From positions 1 through 52,660 of the forward strand of contig JADIIM010000042.1 in assembly GCA_015351705.1 (NCBI GenBank): a DNA stretch of 52,660 nucleotides, in the 5' to 3' direction. The position numbers and the translations under genes were made by a program. The notes beneath the pieces were generated by a model. It was given only the letters and a program-made list of their open reading frames with translations, did not search any database and was not told the DNA's origin. Position 1 is the stretch's first letter; each line of letters opens with the position of its first letter. Below are positions 30,564 through 39,196 of the stretch, piece by piece. The stretch is from Aeromicrobium sp. (GTDB lineage Bacteria; Actinomycetota; Coriobacteriia; Anaerosomatales; Anaerosomataceae).

Positions 30564-31232
30564 GTGAAGATCGACATCGGAGAGCGGATACTCGCCGCCA
30601 ACGACGACCTTGCAGCGGGCAATCGCGAACTGTTCGCCGAGCACGGCGTCTACGTGCTCGACCTGATGGCGTCGCCGGGCGCGGGCAAGACCTCCACGAT
30701 CCTTGCGACGATCGACGCGCTCAGGGACCGTTACTCGATCGCGGTCATCGAAGGCGACATCGCGAGTAAGGTCGACGCCGAGAAGGTGCGCGCACATGGC
30801 ATCCCGGCGGTGCAGATCAACACCGGTGGCGCGTGTCACCTTGAGTCCGCGATGATACGCCGCGCGGTGGACACGCTCGATCTTGATGCACTCGACCTCA
30901 TCATCATCGAGAACGTCGGCAACCTCGTGTGCCCCTCGGACTTCGACCTCGGCGAACACGCCAAGGTGATGATCCTCTCGGTGCCTGAGGGGCACGACAA
31001 GCCCTACAAGTATCCGAACATCTTCCAGGTCTCCCGCGCGGTCATACTGAACAAGTACGACACCGTGGGGGTCTTCGACTTCGATGAGGCCGAGTTCCGC
31101 GAGGTGGTCGGCAGCCTCAACCCGCACGCGCCCATCTTCCCGGTCTCGGCGACCAAGGGCGACGGCGTGGACGCCTGGGCCGAGTGGCTGGCCGAGCGGA
31201 TCGAGGCGGTCAAGGAAGGGGGCTCAGCATGA
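30564..31232 (+). CDS. hypB: Hydrogenase maturation GTPase HypB
   Basis: GTPase that drives nickel insertion into NiFe hydrogenase. The 222-residue protein has P-loop SPGAGKT (37-43), the VIEGDIASKVDAEKVRAHG block, the metal-site NTGGACHLES and IENVGNLVCPSDFDLGE, with NKYD near 150. The high-affinity N-terminal nickel motif (CXXCGC) and a His-rich run are both absent, so it is the short form. GTG start; the stop overlaps the next start (ATGA). No hydrogenase structural gene is in the window. Confidence 0.95.
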   Translation: MKIDIGERILAANDDLAAGNRELFAEHGVYVLDLMASPGAGKTSTILATIDALRDRYSIAVIEGDIASKVDAEKVRAHGIPAVQINTGGACHLESAMIRRAVDTLDLDALDLIIIENVGNLVCPSDFDLGEHAKVMILSVPEGHDKPYKYPNIFQVSRAVILNKYDTVGVFDFDEAEFREVVGSLNPHAPIFPVSATKGDGVDAWAEWLAERIEAVKEGGSA

Positions 31233-31783
31233 TGGAGCGCGCCGAGGCCTTCGACCTCACCTGCGCCAGCATCCCCAACCGCAACCTGGTGAACCACTGT
31301 GTCGCCACCGAGGTCATCATGGAGGCGCTGGCACGTCACTTCGAGCTTCCGGAGGCCGACGTCGAGCGCTGGGCGCTTGCGGGCCTGCTGCACGACCTCG
31401 ACTACGCCGAGACCGCCGAGGACTTCGAACGGCATGGCGTGGTCACCGCCGAGATGCTCGAGGGGCGCATCGACGACGAGATGCTGCACGCCATCCTCGC
31501 GCACGCGGGCAAGGCCCCGCGCGAGAGTCTGATGGACAAGGCGCTGTACGCCGCGGATCCCACCACCGGGTTCATCGTCGCGGCAGCGCTCGTTCGACCC
31601 GACAAGTCGCTCGCCAACGTCGAGGTGCGCTCGCTTCTCAAGCGGTGGAAGGAGAAGGCGTTCGCCCGCGGCGCGAGCCGCGAGCAGATGGCCGCGTGCG
31701 AGGAGCTCGGCATGTCACGCGAGGAGTTCCTCGCGCTTGCGCTCGGCGCGATGCAGGAGCGCGCTGCCGAGATCGGACTCTAG
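31229..31783 (+). CDS. HD-domain metal-dependent phosphohydrolase-like protein
   Basis: Protein of 184 residues with the HD signature: His23 in LVNHCVATEVIMEALA, His55-Asp56 in GLLHDLDYAET, and later His68 and the HAILAHAG helix. It resembles small HDIG-type proteins predicted to hydrolyse nucleotides, substrate unknown. The start overlaps the hypB stop, so coupled translation is likely. An ATG at 31232 is equally possible. Confidence 0.82.
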   Translation: MMERAEAFDLTCASIPNRNLVNHCVATEVIMEALARHFELPEADVERWALAGLLHDLDYAETAEDFERHGVVTAEMLEGRIDDEMLHAILAHAGKAPRESLMDKALYAADPTTGFIVAAALVRPDKSLANVEVRSLLKRWKEKAFARGASREQMAACEELGMSREEFLALALGAMQERAAEIGL

Positions 31784-31923
31784 ACGGCAGGCCACCGGCC
31801 GTCGCCCGCTCATCGCTGTCGCGCGCCGAGGGACGCCTTCCGGTAAGCCACGGTTAGGTTCCCGGCTTGACGCGGCGTATATACTCGGCAGGAATCGCCC
31901 CCGTACCGGTCGGAGCCGCACAC

Positions 31924-34422
31924 ATGCGCCTCGTCATCTCTGAGAAGAACATCGCGGCCCGCCGCATCGCCGAGATTCTGGCGGTGGGCAAACCCACGGC
32001 CGAGAAGGTCTACTCCACACCCGTCTACCGCTTCCGCCGTGACGGCGAGGACTGGGTCTCCATCGGCCTGAAGGGCCACATCATGCAGGTCGACTTCGCC
32101 CCGCTGCTCGGGGAGGCGGATGTGCGCGCGCTTGCGGAGTCGGATCCTCGCGTGCTCGCGGGTGGCGCGGACGAGTTGCTCGCCGCCGAGGGCGGACTCG
32201 ACCTCAAGCGCTGGCGTCTGGAGACGCTGCCGGTGCTGGCGCGCGTCGACGTGGAGAAGGTGCCGAAGGAGAAGGGCATCATCCAGTCGATCAAGAACCT
32301 CGCCAAGAAGGCCGACCAGGTCATCATCGCCACCGACTTCGACCGTGAGGGCGAGCTCATCGGCGCGGACGCTCGCGACGTGGTGCGCTCGGCGAACAAG
32401 ACCGTGCCAGTGACGCGCGTGCGCTTCTCGGCGATCACGCGCGACGAGATCGAGCGGGCATTCGCCGAGGAGGACGAGCTGTCCGAGGCGCTTGCGCAGG
32501 CCGGCGAGACGCGGCAGGAGATCGACCTGATCTGGGGCGCGGTGCTCACGCGCTACCTCACGCTCACGCTGCAGAAGGTGACGCGCAAGCCCTTCGGTGA
32601 CGTGCTCTCGTCCGGGCGGGTGCAGACACCCACGCTGAAGCTCATCGTGGACCGGGAGCGTGAGCGCGAGGCGTTCACCCCCGAGGACTACTGGGTGATC
32701 AAGGGCGCGTTCTCCGGCGATGGCGAAGACTTCACCGCCGGACACGCCACGGAGCGCTTCTCGGCGGAGGCCGACGCGCGCGCGGTACTCGAAGCGGTCG
32801 CCGGCGCGTCGGAAGGCGTCGTCGCCGCCGTCAAGCGGACCCGTCGCCAGGCGGCTCCACCGGCGCCCTTCAACACCACTGCGCTCATGGCTGCTGCGGC
32901 GTCTGAGGGACTCTCTCCCTCACAGACGATGCGGGTGGCCGAGTCGCTGTACATGAGCGGCTACATCTCCTACCCGCGTGTCGACAACACCGTCTACCCG
33001 CCGAGCCTGGACCTCAAGGGCATCCTGCGCTCGCTGGCCGAGGTCCCGTTCTACCGCGAGTACGTGCATGGCTTGCTCGCCAAAGACGCGCTGGTCGCCA
33101 CGCGCGGCTCGAAGGAGACGACGGACCATCCGCCGATCCATCCCACGGGCGCCGCGGACCCTGACAAGCTCGATCCGCAGGCGTGGAAGCTCTACAACCT
33201 GGTCGCGCGCCGCTTCATGGCCACCCTCTCGGGCCCTGCCACGATCGAGGGCACCCGCGTGGACCTCGATGTGCGCGGCGAGCGGTTCGTGGCAAAGGGC
33301 GACGTCGTGGTCGCACCGGGCTTCCGGGCCATCTACCCGTACGGGCTGCGCAAGGACGAGCATCTGCCCGCGCTTGCGGAGGGCGATCAGGTGGCGTTCC
33401 TCGGCGCTGAACTGGAGGCCAAGCAGACGCAGCCTCCCGCGCGGTTCTCCCAGGGCAAGCTCATCCAGGAGATGGAGAAGCTCGGGCTGGGCACGAAGGC
33501 CACCCGGCACGACATCATCCAGACCCTCTACGACCGCAAGTACGTGCAGAACGATCCCGTGGAGCCCACGTTCAAGGGCAGGAGCGTGATCGAGGCGCTG
33601 TCCACGTACGCGAGCGAGATCACCACGCCGGAGATGACCGTCGCGCTCGACCGGAAGATGGACGACATCGCCAACGGCCGCGCGACCCTCCCGGAGGTCG
33701 TGGCGTTGTCCCAGGACGACCTCGCCCAGGTGCTCCAGGAGCTCCTGCCGCGGGTGACCGAGGTCGCCGAGAAGCTCAAGGACGCGATCGACGAGGACGC
33801 CAAGGTGGGCAAGTGCCCCAAGTCCGGGGACGACCTCCTCATCAAGTTCTCACCGCGCAACCGGAGCTACTTCGTGGGCTGTGCCGGGTACCCGGACTGC
33901 GATGTGACCTACCCGCTGCCGAAGAACGCCAAGTACCAGGCGGTCGACGAGCTGTGTGGTGAGTGCGGTACGCCCCAGGTGCGCATCATCCAGTTCCGCA
34001 AGCGCCCTCGCGTGATGTGCCTCAACCCCGAGTGCCCCACCAAGAAGGGCCCCGAGATCGTGATAGCCAAGGGCGGCTGCCCTACCGGCGACGGAGGCGA
34101 CTTGGTCGTCCACTACTCACCTGTCGGCAGCCGGTACGTGCGCTGCACCAACTACGAGGACTGCAAGACGTCGTACCCGCTCCCGCAGCAAGGAGAGCTG
34201 GAGCCCACCGACGAGCGCTGCGACTGCGGTACCCCCAAGGTGATCGTCCACACGAAGAAGGGTCCGTGGAAGATCTGTATCGACCCGGAGTGCCCGACCA
34301 AGGCGGCCTCGGACGCCGGTCGCGGCAAGCGCGGGCAGGCGAAGAAGGGGAAGGCCGCCAAGGGCAGGAGCGGGTCGAGTCGTGCGGGCTCCCGCAAGGC
34401 CGTCGGCGGCGAGGGCGCCTGA
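31924..34422 (+). CDS. topA: DNA topoisomerase I, archaeal-type
   Basis: Type IA enzyme relaxing negative supercoils. The 832-residue protein opens MRLVISEKNIAARRIAEIL, carries the TOPRIM motif ATDFDREGELIGADA (Asp138 area) and the active-site tyrosine in GYISYPRVDN (Tyr350). The C-terminus has several zinc-ribbon-like units (CPKSGDD...CAGYPDC; CGECG; CLNPEC; CTNYEDC; CIDPEC) and a Lys/Arg/Gly-rich tail. The N-terminal wording, ISEK-N-AARRIA with a short first domain, is that of archaeal TopoI rather than E. coli TopA. TATACT (31880-31885) is a possible -10 with no good -35 at 17 bp. Confidence 0.92.
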   Translation: MRLVISEKNIAARRIAEILAVGKPTAEKVYSTPVYRFRRDGEDWVSIGLKGHIMQVDFAPLLGEADVRALAESDPRVLAGGADELLAAEGGLDLKRWRLETLPVLARVDVEKVPKEKGIIQSIKNLAKKADQVIIATDFDREGELIGADARDVVRSANKTVPVTRVRFSAITRDEIERAFAEEDELSEALAQAGETRQEIDLIWGAVLTRYLTLTLQKVTRKPFGDVLSSGRVQTPTLKLIVDREREREAFTPEDYWVIKGAFSGDGEDFTAGHATERFSAEADARAVLEAVAGASEGVVAAVKRTRRQAAPPAPFNTTALMAAAASEGLSPSQTMRVAESLYMSGYISYPRVDNTVYPPSLDLKGILRSLAEVPFYREYVHGLLAKDALVATRGSKETTDHPPIHPTGAADPDKLDPQAWKLYNLVARRFMATLSGPATIEGTRVDLDVRGERFVAKGDVVVAPGFRAIYPYGLRKDEHLPALAEGDQVAFLGAELEAKQTQPPARFSQGKLIQEMEKLGLGTKATRHDIIQTLYDRKYVQNDPVEPTFKGRSVIEALSTYASEITTPEMTVALDRKMDDIANGRATLPEVVALSQDDLAQVLQELLPRVTEVAEKLKDAIDEDAKVGKCPKSGDDLLIKFSPRNRSYFVGCAGYPDCDVTYPLPKNAKYQAVDELCGECGTPQVRIIQFRKRPRVMCLNPECPTKKGPEIVIAKGGCPTGDGGDLVVHYSPVGSRYVRCTNYEDCKTSYPLPQQGELEPTDERCDCGTPKVIVHTKKGPWKICIDPECPTKAASDAGRGKRGQAKKGKAAKGRSGSSRAGSRKAVGGEGA

Positions 34423-34513
34423 CCCGTCGTCCGCGCGGTCGCCGGTCCCCGTGAGCCGCCGCTCTCCGGTGGGCATCATCTTCATGCATGTCGCCGTCCG
34501 AAAGGCCGCTTCC

Positions 34514-35197
34514 GTGAAGATCGCCGTCGTGCAACACGCACTGCGTGCCACGCCCGCCCAGGACCTGGAGGCGCTCGTCGCCGTCTCGGCCACGGCCGCC
34601 TCTGCCGGTGCGGACATCGTCGTGCTGCCGGAGGTGACCGCCGTCCGTGAGGGTCCGCTCGGCGACGAGCTGTGGCGACGTCTCGAGGACGTTGCTCCCG
34701 ACGCTGCGGTCATCTGGTCGCGGGGTGCCGCCGAGGGCCCGGAGACCGCCGTCGTGGCCGAGGTCCCACCGCTGGGCGCCACGGCGCTTCTCTCAGGTGA
34801 CGCGTGCATGGATCCGCAGGCGCTCACGGTCCTTCTTGCCGAGACGCCCGAGGCCGCGATCCTTGCGCCTCGCTCGGAGTCCGAGCTGCAGGCGCAGGCC
34901 GTGCTCGAGCTCGCGATCGGGCTGTCGACTTCGCTCGCATCGCTCGTCGTGATCGCCGAGCCCGCCGGCTCCGATCTCGGCGAGCCAGGCCACGGCGGTT
35001 CGGCGATCATCCACCTCGGCGAAGTGCTGGCCGAAGCAGTGGCCGCTGACGACCTCCTGCTTGCCGAGGTGCCCGGTCCGCTCGGTGCGCCAGAGCCCAA
35101 GGGGCCGCTTCCCGTGGTCCCTCCGCTCCTGGTCCAGCGTCTGGCGGCCCATCGGGGGCAGAAGGTGGCGGTCGACTACCCGGCGGACCTCGACTGA
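34514..35197 (+). CDS. Degenerate nitrilase-superfamily-like protein
   Basis: Protein of 227 residues. It opens KIAVVQHALRATPAQDLEAL and has Glu40 in IVVLPEV, as carbon-nitrogen hydrolases do, and Cys98 in GDACMDPQAL at the nucleophile position. There is no lysine between residues 40 and 98, so the third member of the Glu-Lys-Cys triad is missing. The ending GHGGSAIIHLGEVL is nitrilase-like. It is shorter than usual (260-290), so it is probably inactive or altered. GTG 34514 is preferred; ATG 34484 is possible. Confidence 0.6.
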   Translation: MKIAVVQHALRATPAQDLEALVAVSATAASAGADIVVLPEVTAVREGPLGDELWRRLEDVAPDAAVIWSRGAAEGPETAVVAEVPPLGATALLSGDACMDPQALTVLLAETPEAAILAPRSESELQAQAVLELAIGLSTSLASLVVIAEPAGSDLGEPGHGGSAIIHLGEVLAEAVAADDLLLAEVPGPLGAPEPKGPLPVVPPLLVQRLAAHRGQKVAVDYPADLD

Positions 35198-35318
35198 ACG
35201 CCGTGACCGGGCCGCAGCGAGTGTGACCGCGGACCGCGCTCGGTCGCCGTACGCCATCGTCGCACGGGCCGTCCGTGGCGGTGCCCGTGATAGAATCCGG
35301 GCGATACCGGACACGTCG

Positions 35319-35343
35319 CGCGCCGCCGCACGCAGGCGGCGCG
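35319..35343 (+). promoter_or_regulatory. GC-rich stem-loop in the mdh leader
   Basis: CGCGCCGCC (35319-35327) pairs perfectly with GGCGGCGCG (35335-35343) around a 7-base loop. It ends 7 bp before the GAGAGGGGA ribosome binding site of mdh. TAGAAT at 35291-35296 is a possible -10 placing the hairpin in the 5' leader. Confidence 0.5.
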
Positions 35344-35366
35344 TGCTCATGAGAGGGGACCCGCAG

Positions 35367-36302
35367 ATGCCGCTTCGGAAAGTCACGGTGGTGGGTGCTG
35401 GCCAGGTGGGGGCGACCGCCGCATTCATCATGGCGCTCAAGCAGACCGCCGATGTCGTGCTGATCGATGTGGCCGAGGGCATCCCTCAAGGCAAGGCGCT
35501 CGACATGATGCACGCGCGCTCGATCGAGGGGTTCGGCGTGACGGTCACCGGCTCGAACGACTACGGGCCCGCCGAGGGTTCGGACGTGGTCGTCATCACC
35601 GCCGGGCTTCCCCGCAAGCCAGGCATGACGCGTGAGGACCTCCTCGCCGCCAACGGCGCCATCGTCCGTTCGGTGATCGCCGAGGTCCGGGAGCGTGCGC
35701 CAGAGGCTGTCGTCGTGTGTGTGACCAACCCGCTCGACATCATGACGCACCTGGCGTGGCGCGCGTCGGGCTTCCCGGCCTCCCGCGTCCTCGGGATGGG
35801 CGGTGTGCTCGACTCGGCGCGCTTCGCGTACTTCATCGCGCAGGCCACCGGCGCCCCGGTCACTGACATCGACGCGGTGGTCCTGGGCGCGCATGGCGAC
35901 ACGATGGTGCCCCTCACGCGGCACTCCACCGTTCGCGGCATCCCGCTCGCCGAGGCCCTGCCCGCGGCGGCAGTGGCCGAGGTCGTGAGCCGCACCATCA
36001 ACGGCGGCGCCGAGGTGGTCTCGCTCCTCAAGTCCGGCAGCGCTTTCTACGCTCCCGGCGCCTCCGTGGCCGCGATGGTGGCCGAGATCCTCGGTGACAC
36101 TGGTGCGGTGATGCCCGCCTGCGCGCTCGTCGATGGAGAGTACGGGCTGAGCGGCCTGCACATCGGCGTCCCGGTCGAGCTCGGATGCGAAGGAGTGCGC
36201 GCGGTCCGGCAGTGGGACCTCGACGATGCCGAGCTGGCGGCGCTCCGTGCCTCGGCTGGCGGCGTGGCCGATGTGCTTGCGACGCTGGACCTCGGAGTCT
36301 GA
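35367..36302 (+). CDS. mdh: Malate dehydrogenase (LDH-like type)
   Basis: NAD-dependent oxidation of malate to oxaloacetate, or the reverse in reductive metabolism. The 311-residue protein has VVGAGQVGATAA (residues about 8-19), the substrate-selecting Arg block ITAGLPRKPGMTREDLL that marks malate over lactate, VTNPLDIMTHLAW, GMGGVLDSARF and the catalytic His in GAHGDTMVPL. ATG 35367 has GAGAGGGGA 7 bp upstream. It directly precedes the fumarase alpha subunit, so malate-fumarate conversion is coordinated. Confidence 0.95.
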   Translation: MPLRKVTVVGAGQVGATAAFIMALKQTADVVLIDVAEGIPQGKALDMMHARSIEGFGVTVTGSNDYGPAEGSDVVVITAGLPRKPGMTREDLLAANGAIVRSVIAEVRERAPEAVVVCVTNPLDIMTHLAWRASGFPASRVLGMGGVLDSARFAYFIAQATGAPVTDIDAVVLGAHGDTMVPLTRHSTVRGIPLAEALPAAAVAEVVSRTINGGAEVVSLLKSGSAFYAPGASVAAMVAEILGDTGAVMPACALVDGEYGLSGLHIGVPVELGCEGVRAVRQWDLDDAELAALRASAGGVADVLATLDLGV

Positions 36303-37142
36303 GTGCTCACCACCGACGACATCGCCCGTGCGGTTGGCGAGGCGATCGCCACCTCGGCGGTCACGTTGCGCCCCGATGTGTTGGCGGCGATGGAGCGCGC
36401 GGCGGTCGAAGAGCCCTCCGAGCGCGGCCGCGAGGTCCTCGGGCAGCTCCTCGACAACGCCCGCATCGCGCGCGCGGACCGCGTCCCGCTGTGCCAGGAC
36501 ACAGGGACGGTGTGGGTCTGGGTCGAGCTCGGAGCGTCCGAGTGCCTGAACGGCGACCTCCAGGCAGCTGTCGACGAGGCCGTGCGTGCGGCGTACCGCT
36601 CCAACGGCCTGCGCATGAGCGTGGTGCGCGACGCGCTCGGCGACCGGGCCAACACGGGTGACAACACCCCGGCGTTCGTGGATGTCACCGTGCGTCCGGG
36701 CACCGGCGCGACCGTGCACGTCATGCTCAAGGGCGGAGGCTCGGACAACGCGAGCGCGCTGGCGATGCTCGATCCCGCAGCCGGTGCCGAGGGCGTGCGG
36801 CGCTTCGTGCTCGAGACCGTCTCGGCCAAGGCGACCGGGGCGTGTCCGCCGCTCGTGGTGGGCGTCGGCGTCGGCGGCACCTTCGACACGGTGGGCAAGC
36901 TCGCGAAGAAGGCGCTCCTGCAGCCGCTCGATGCCCCGCCGGTCTCAGCGGCCGCCGAGGCGCTTGAGGCGCGGTTGCATGCGGACATCAACGACACCGG
37001 CATCGGCCCTGGCGGGCTCGGTGGCCGCACGACCGCGCTCGGGGTCCGCGTGCTCTCCGCGCCGTGTCACATCGCCGCGCTGCCGGTAGCCGTGAACCTC
37101 GGATGCTCCGCGATGCGCTCGGCCACTGTGGAGCTCGCGTAG
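36303..37142 (+). CDS. Class I fumarate hydratase, alpha subunit
   Basis: Iron-sulfur catalytic subunit of a two-subunit fumarase. The 279-residue protein has VPLCQDTGTVWVW (Cys64), TGACPPLVVGVGVGG (Cys181) and LGCSAM near the C-terminus (Cys268), the three ligands of the 4Fe-4S cluster, plus GGGSDNASALAML. The GTG begins on the base after the mdh stop. The beta subunit is not next: it lies at 38630, after an MFS gene. Tartrate dehydratase is related but less likely beside mdh. Confidence 0.92.
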   Translation: MLTTDDIARAVGEAIATSAVTLRPDVLAAMERAAVEEPSERGREVLGQLLDNARIARADRVPLCQDTGTVWVWVELGASECLNGDLQAAVDEAVRAAYRSNGLRMSVVRDALGDRANTGDNTPAFVDVTVRPGTGATVHVMLKGGGSDNASALAMLDPAAGAEGVRRFVLETVSAKATGACPPLVVGVGVGGTFDTVGKLAKKALLQPLDAPPVSAAAEALEARLHADINDTGIGPGGLGGRTTALGVRVLSAPCHIAALPVAVNLGCSAMRSATVELA

Positions 37143-37143
37143 C

Positions 37144-38637
37144 ATGAGCGGCAGCGAAGCCGGCATTCCGGTCGTGCGCAAGACGCCGTACGGGGCGGTC
37201 CTGCGCAATCGGCGTTTTCGGGCGCTGTGGCTCTCGCAGTTCGTGAGCGGACTGGGTGACTGGCTCGTCATCGGCCTGCTGATCCCGCTGGTCACCACGC
37301 TCTCCGGCGGCTCGGCGTTCGCTGTGGCCGGCATCATGATCGCGAAGATCATCCCGTCACTCCTGTTCAGCTCGGTCATCGGGGTCTTCGTGGACCGGTT
37401 CGACCGGCGGCGCCTCATGATCGCATGCGATGTCGTCCGTGCGTTGCTCACGCTGATCCTGCTCTTCACAAGCAGCCTCGCGCTCATCTACCTGACGGTC
37501 CTGACGATGGAGATCGCCTCGCTGTTCTTCACTCCCGCTCGCAACGCCCTCATCCCGCGGCTCGTCGCGGCCGAAGAGGTGACGGTCGCCAACGGGCTTG
37601 CGTACACGACGCAGCAGGCGAGCATGCTCATCGGTCTCACGATGTCAGGCGCTATCCTGGCGGGATTCGAGGCCATCGTGCGCTGGGTGCTTGCGAGCGA
37701 GTTCCCGTTCGTGGACGTGCTGGTCGGCCCGCTGGCGCCGGCGCTGCTCGGTCCGCGTGCGGGCGTGGTGCTCAACAGCCTCACATTCGTGGTCTCGGCG
37801 GTTCTGCTGTGGTCGATCAGGATGTCGGTCCGTCCGGACCGCGAGGTGGGGCGGCTCGACCCCGCCCTCATCGGCCGGGACGCGCTTGATGCATTCCGCT
37901 TCCTGGCCGAGCACGCCGAGCTCAAGGGGCTGCTGATCACCGTGGGTCTGGCGCTGCTCGGCGGCGGATCGATCATCTCGGTCGGGCTGGTGTACGTGCA
38001 GCAGAACCTCACGGGCGGGTTGCCGATCCTCGACCAGTTCACGGCTGTCAGGAACCTCATCGCCGCGCCGCAGACATTCGTCCTCGTCCTCCTCGCGCTC
38101 GGAATGGTGATAGGCGCCGTGATGGTGCCGCGCCTGGCCGAGCGGATACCGCTGCAGCTGCTGTTCCTCGGCGCGGTCACGACGTTCGGCGCGACGATGT
38201 TCGTCTTCGCCAGCGCGAGCCAGTACTGGGTGGCGGCCATCTTCGGCGTGACGGCCGGCTTCTGTATCGCGTGCCTGACGGTCGCCGGCAACACGTATGT
38301 GGCGCGCACGGTCTCCGACGACATCCGGGGCAGGGTGTTCACGGCGCTCGAGTCGGTCATCCGTGTCGCACTGCTGGTCTCGATGGTCGTCGTGGCGCCG
38401 CTGGGCGATCTTCTCGCGGCGCTCGTGCAGGCGCTCAGCACCGACCTTACGTGGGCCTCGTGGTTCACGGGTCCGCGCCTCACACTGCAGATCGCCTCGC
38501 TCATCGTGCTCGGCGCGGCGTACTATGCATACCGTACCCTCAATTGGCGTTCGGCCGAGCCCGCCCACGGCGCGTCGCCCGCACCCGAAGGGCAGGCCGA
38601 GGCCGATGCCCGCGCGGAGGACCTCACCGATGTCTGA
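37144..38637 (+). CDS. Major facilitator superfamily transporter
   Basis: Protein of 497 residues with about twelve membrane helices, an MFS loop motif GVFVDRFDRRRLMIACDV after helix two and LRNRRFRALWLSQFVSGLGDWLV at the start, like MFS_3/enterobactin-exporter-type permeases. Substrate unknown. It begins 2 bp after the fumarase alpha stop and overlaps the beta subunit by 8 bp, so it is cotranscribed with, and probably translated with, both halves of fumarase. Confidence 0.85.
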   Translation: MSGSEAGIPVVRKTPYGAVLRNRRFRALWLSQFVSGLGDWLVIGLLIPLVTTLSGGSAFAVAGIMIAKIIPSLLFSSVIGVFVDRFDRRRLMIACDVVRALLTLILLFTSSLALIYLTVLTMEIASLFFTPARNALIPRLVAAEEVTVANGLAYTTQQASMLIGLTMSGAILAGFEAIVRWVLASEFPFVDVLVGPLAPALLGPRAGVVLNSLTFVVSAVLLWSIRMSVRPDREVGRLDPALIGRDALDAFRFLAEHAELKGLLITVGLALLGGGSIISVGLVYVQQNLTGGLPILDQFTAVRNLIAAPQTFVLVLLALGMVIGAVMVPRLAERIPLQLLFLGAVTTFGATMFVFASASQYWVAAIFGVTAGFCIACLTVAGNTYVARTVSDDIRGRVFTALESVIRVALLVSMVVVAPLGDLLAALVQALSTDLTWASWFTGPRLTLQIASLIVLGAAYYAYRTLNWRSAEPAHGASPAPEGQAEADARAEDLTDV

Positions 38638-39196
38638 CCCGATCGCCATAACCCTTCCCGCCGACGCGGGGCGCTTGCGCTCGCTTCCGGCCGGAACCGC
38701 AGTCGTGCTGTCGGGGCCGGTGTTCACAGCCCGTGACGCCACGCATGCGCGGATCGTCGCCGAGCTCGAACGTGACGGCGTGCTGCCGTACGGTCTTGCA
38801 GGGCAGGTGCTCTTCTATGCCGGGCCCACGCCTGCGGCGGCCGGTCGCCCGGCCGGCGCGGTGGGCCCCACCACCGCCAAGCGGATGGACGCGTGGACGC
38901 CGGCGCTCCTGGCCGCGGGCATCGCCGCGACGATCGGCAAGGGTGCGCGTTCGGACGCGGTTCGCGCGGCGTGCGAGCGGTACGGCGCCGTCTACCTGGC
39001 CGCCGTCGGCGGCGCGGCCGCCCTGCTCGCGACTCACGTCGCCTCGGCCGAGGTGGTCGCGTATCCCGAGCTCGGCACCGAGGCGCTCGTGAGGATGGAC
39101 CTCGACGCCTTTCCCGCGTGGGTTGCCGTCGACGCCACCGGCGCCGACCTGTACGCGGTCGCACGTGGCGAGTGGGAGCGGGGGCCGCACAGATGA
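38630..39196 (+). CDS. Class I fumarate hydratase, beta subunit
   Basis: Protein of 188 residues matching the C-terminal half of class I fumarase: AGTAVVLSGPVFTARDATHAR, VLPYGLAGQVLFYAGP, GAVGPTTAKRMDAW, IGKGARSDAV and AVGGAAALLATHV. It has no iron-sulfur cysteines, as expected, and works with the alpha subunit at 36303. The ATG overlaps the MFS stop by 8 bp; its own stop overlaps the tmk start (ATGA). Confidence 0.9.
   Translation: MSDPIAITLPADAGRLRSLPAGTAVVLSGPVFTARDATHARIVAELERDGVLPYGLAGQVLFYAGPTPAAAGRPAGAVGPTTAKRMDAWTPALLAAGIAATIGKGARSDAVRAACERYGAVYLAAVGGAAALLATHVASAEVVAYPELGTEALVRMDLDAFPAWVAVDATGADLYAVARGEWERGPHR

Noticed and set aside
35007-36719. 570-codon minus-strand open frame
   Set aside because: Antisense to mdh and fumarase alpha, extremely Arg/His/Asp-rich with no domain; a by-product of GC-rich third positions.
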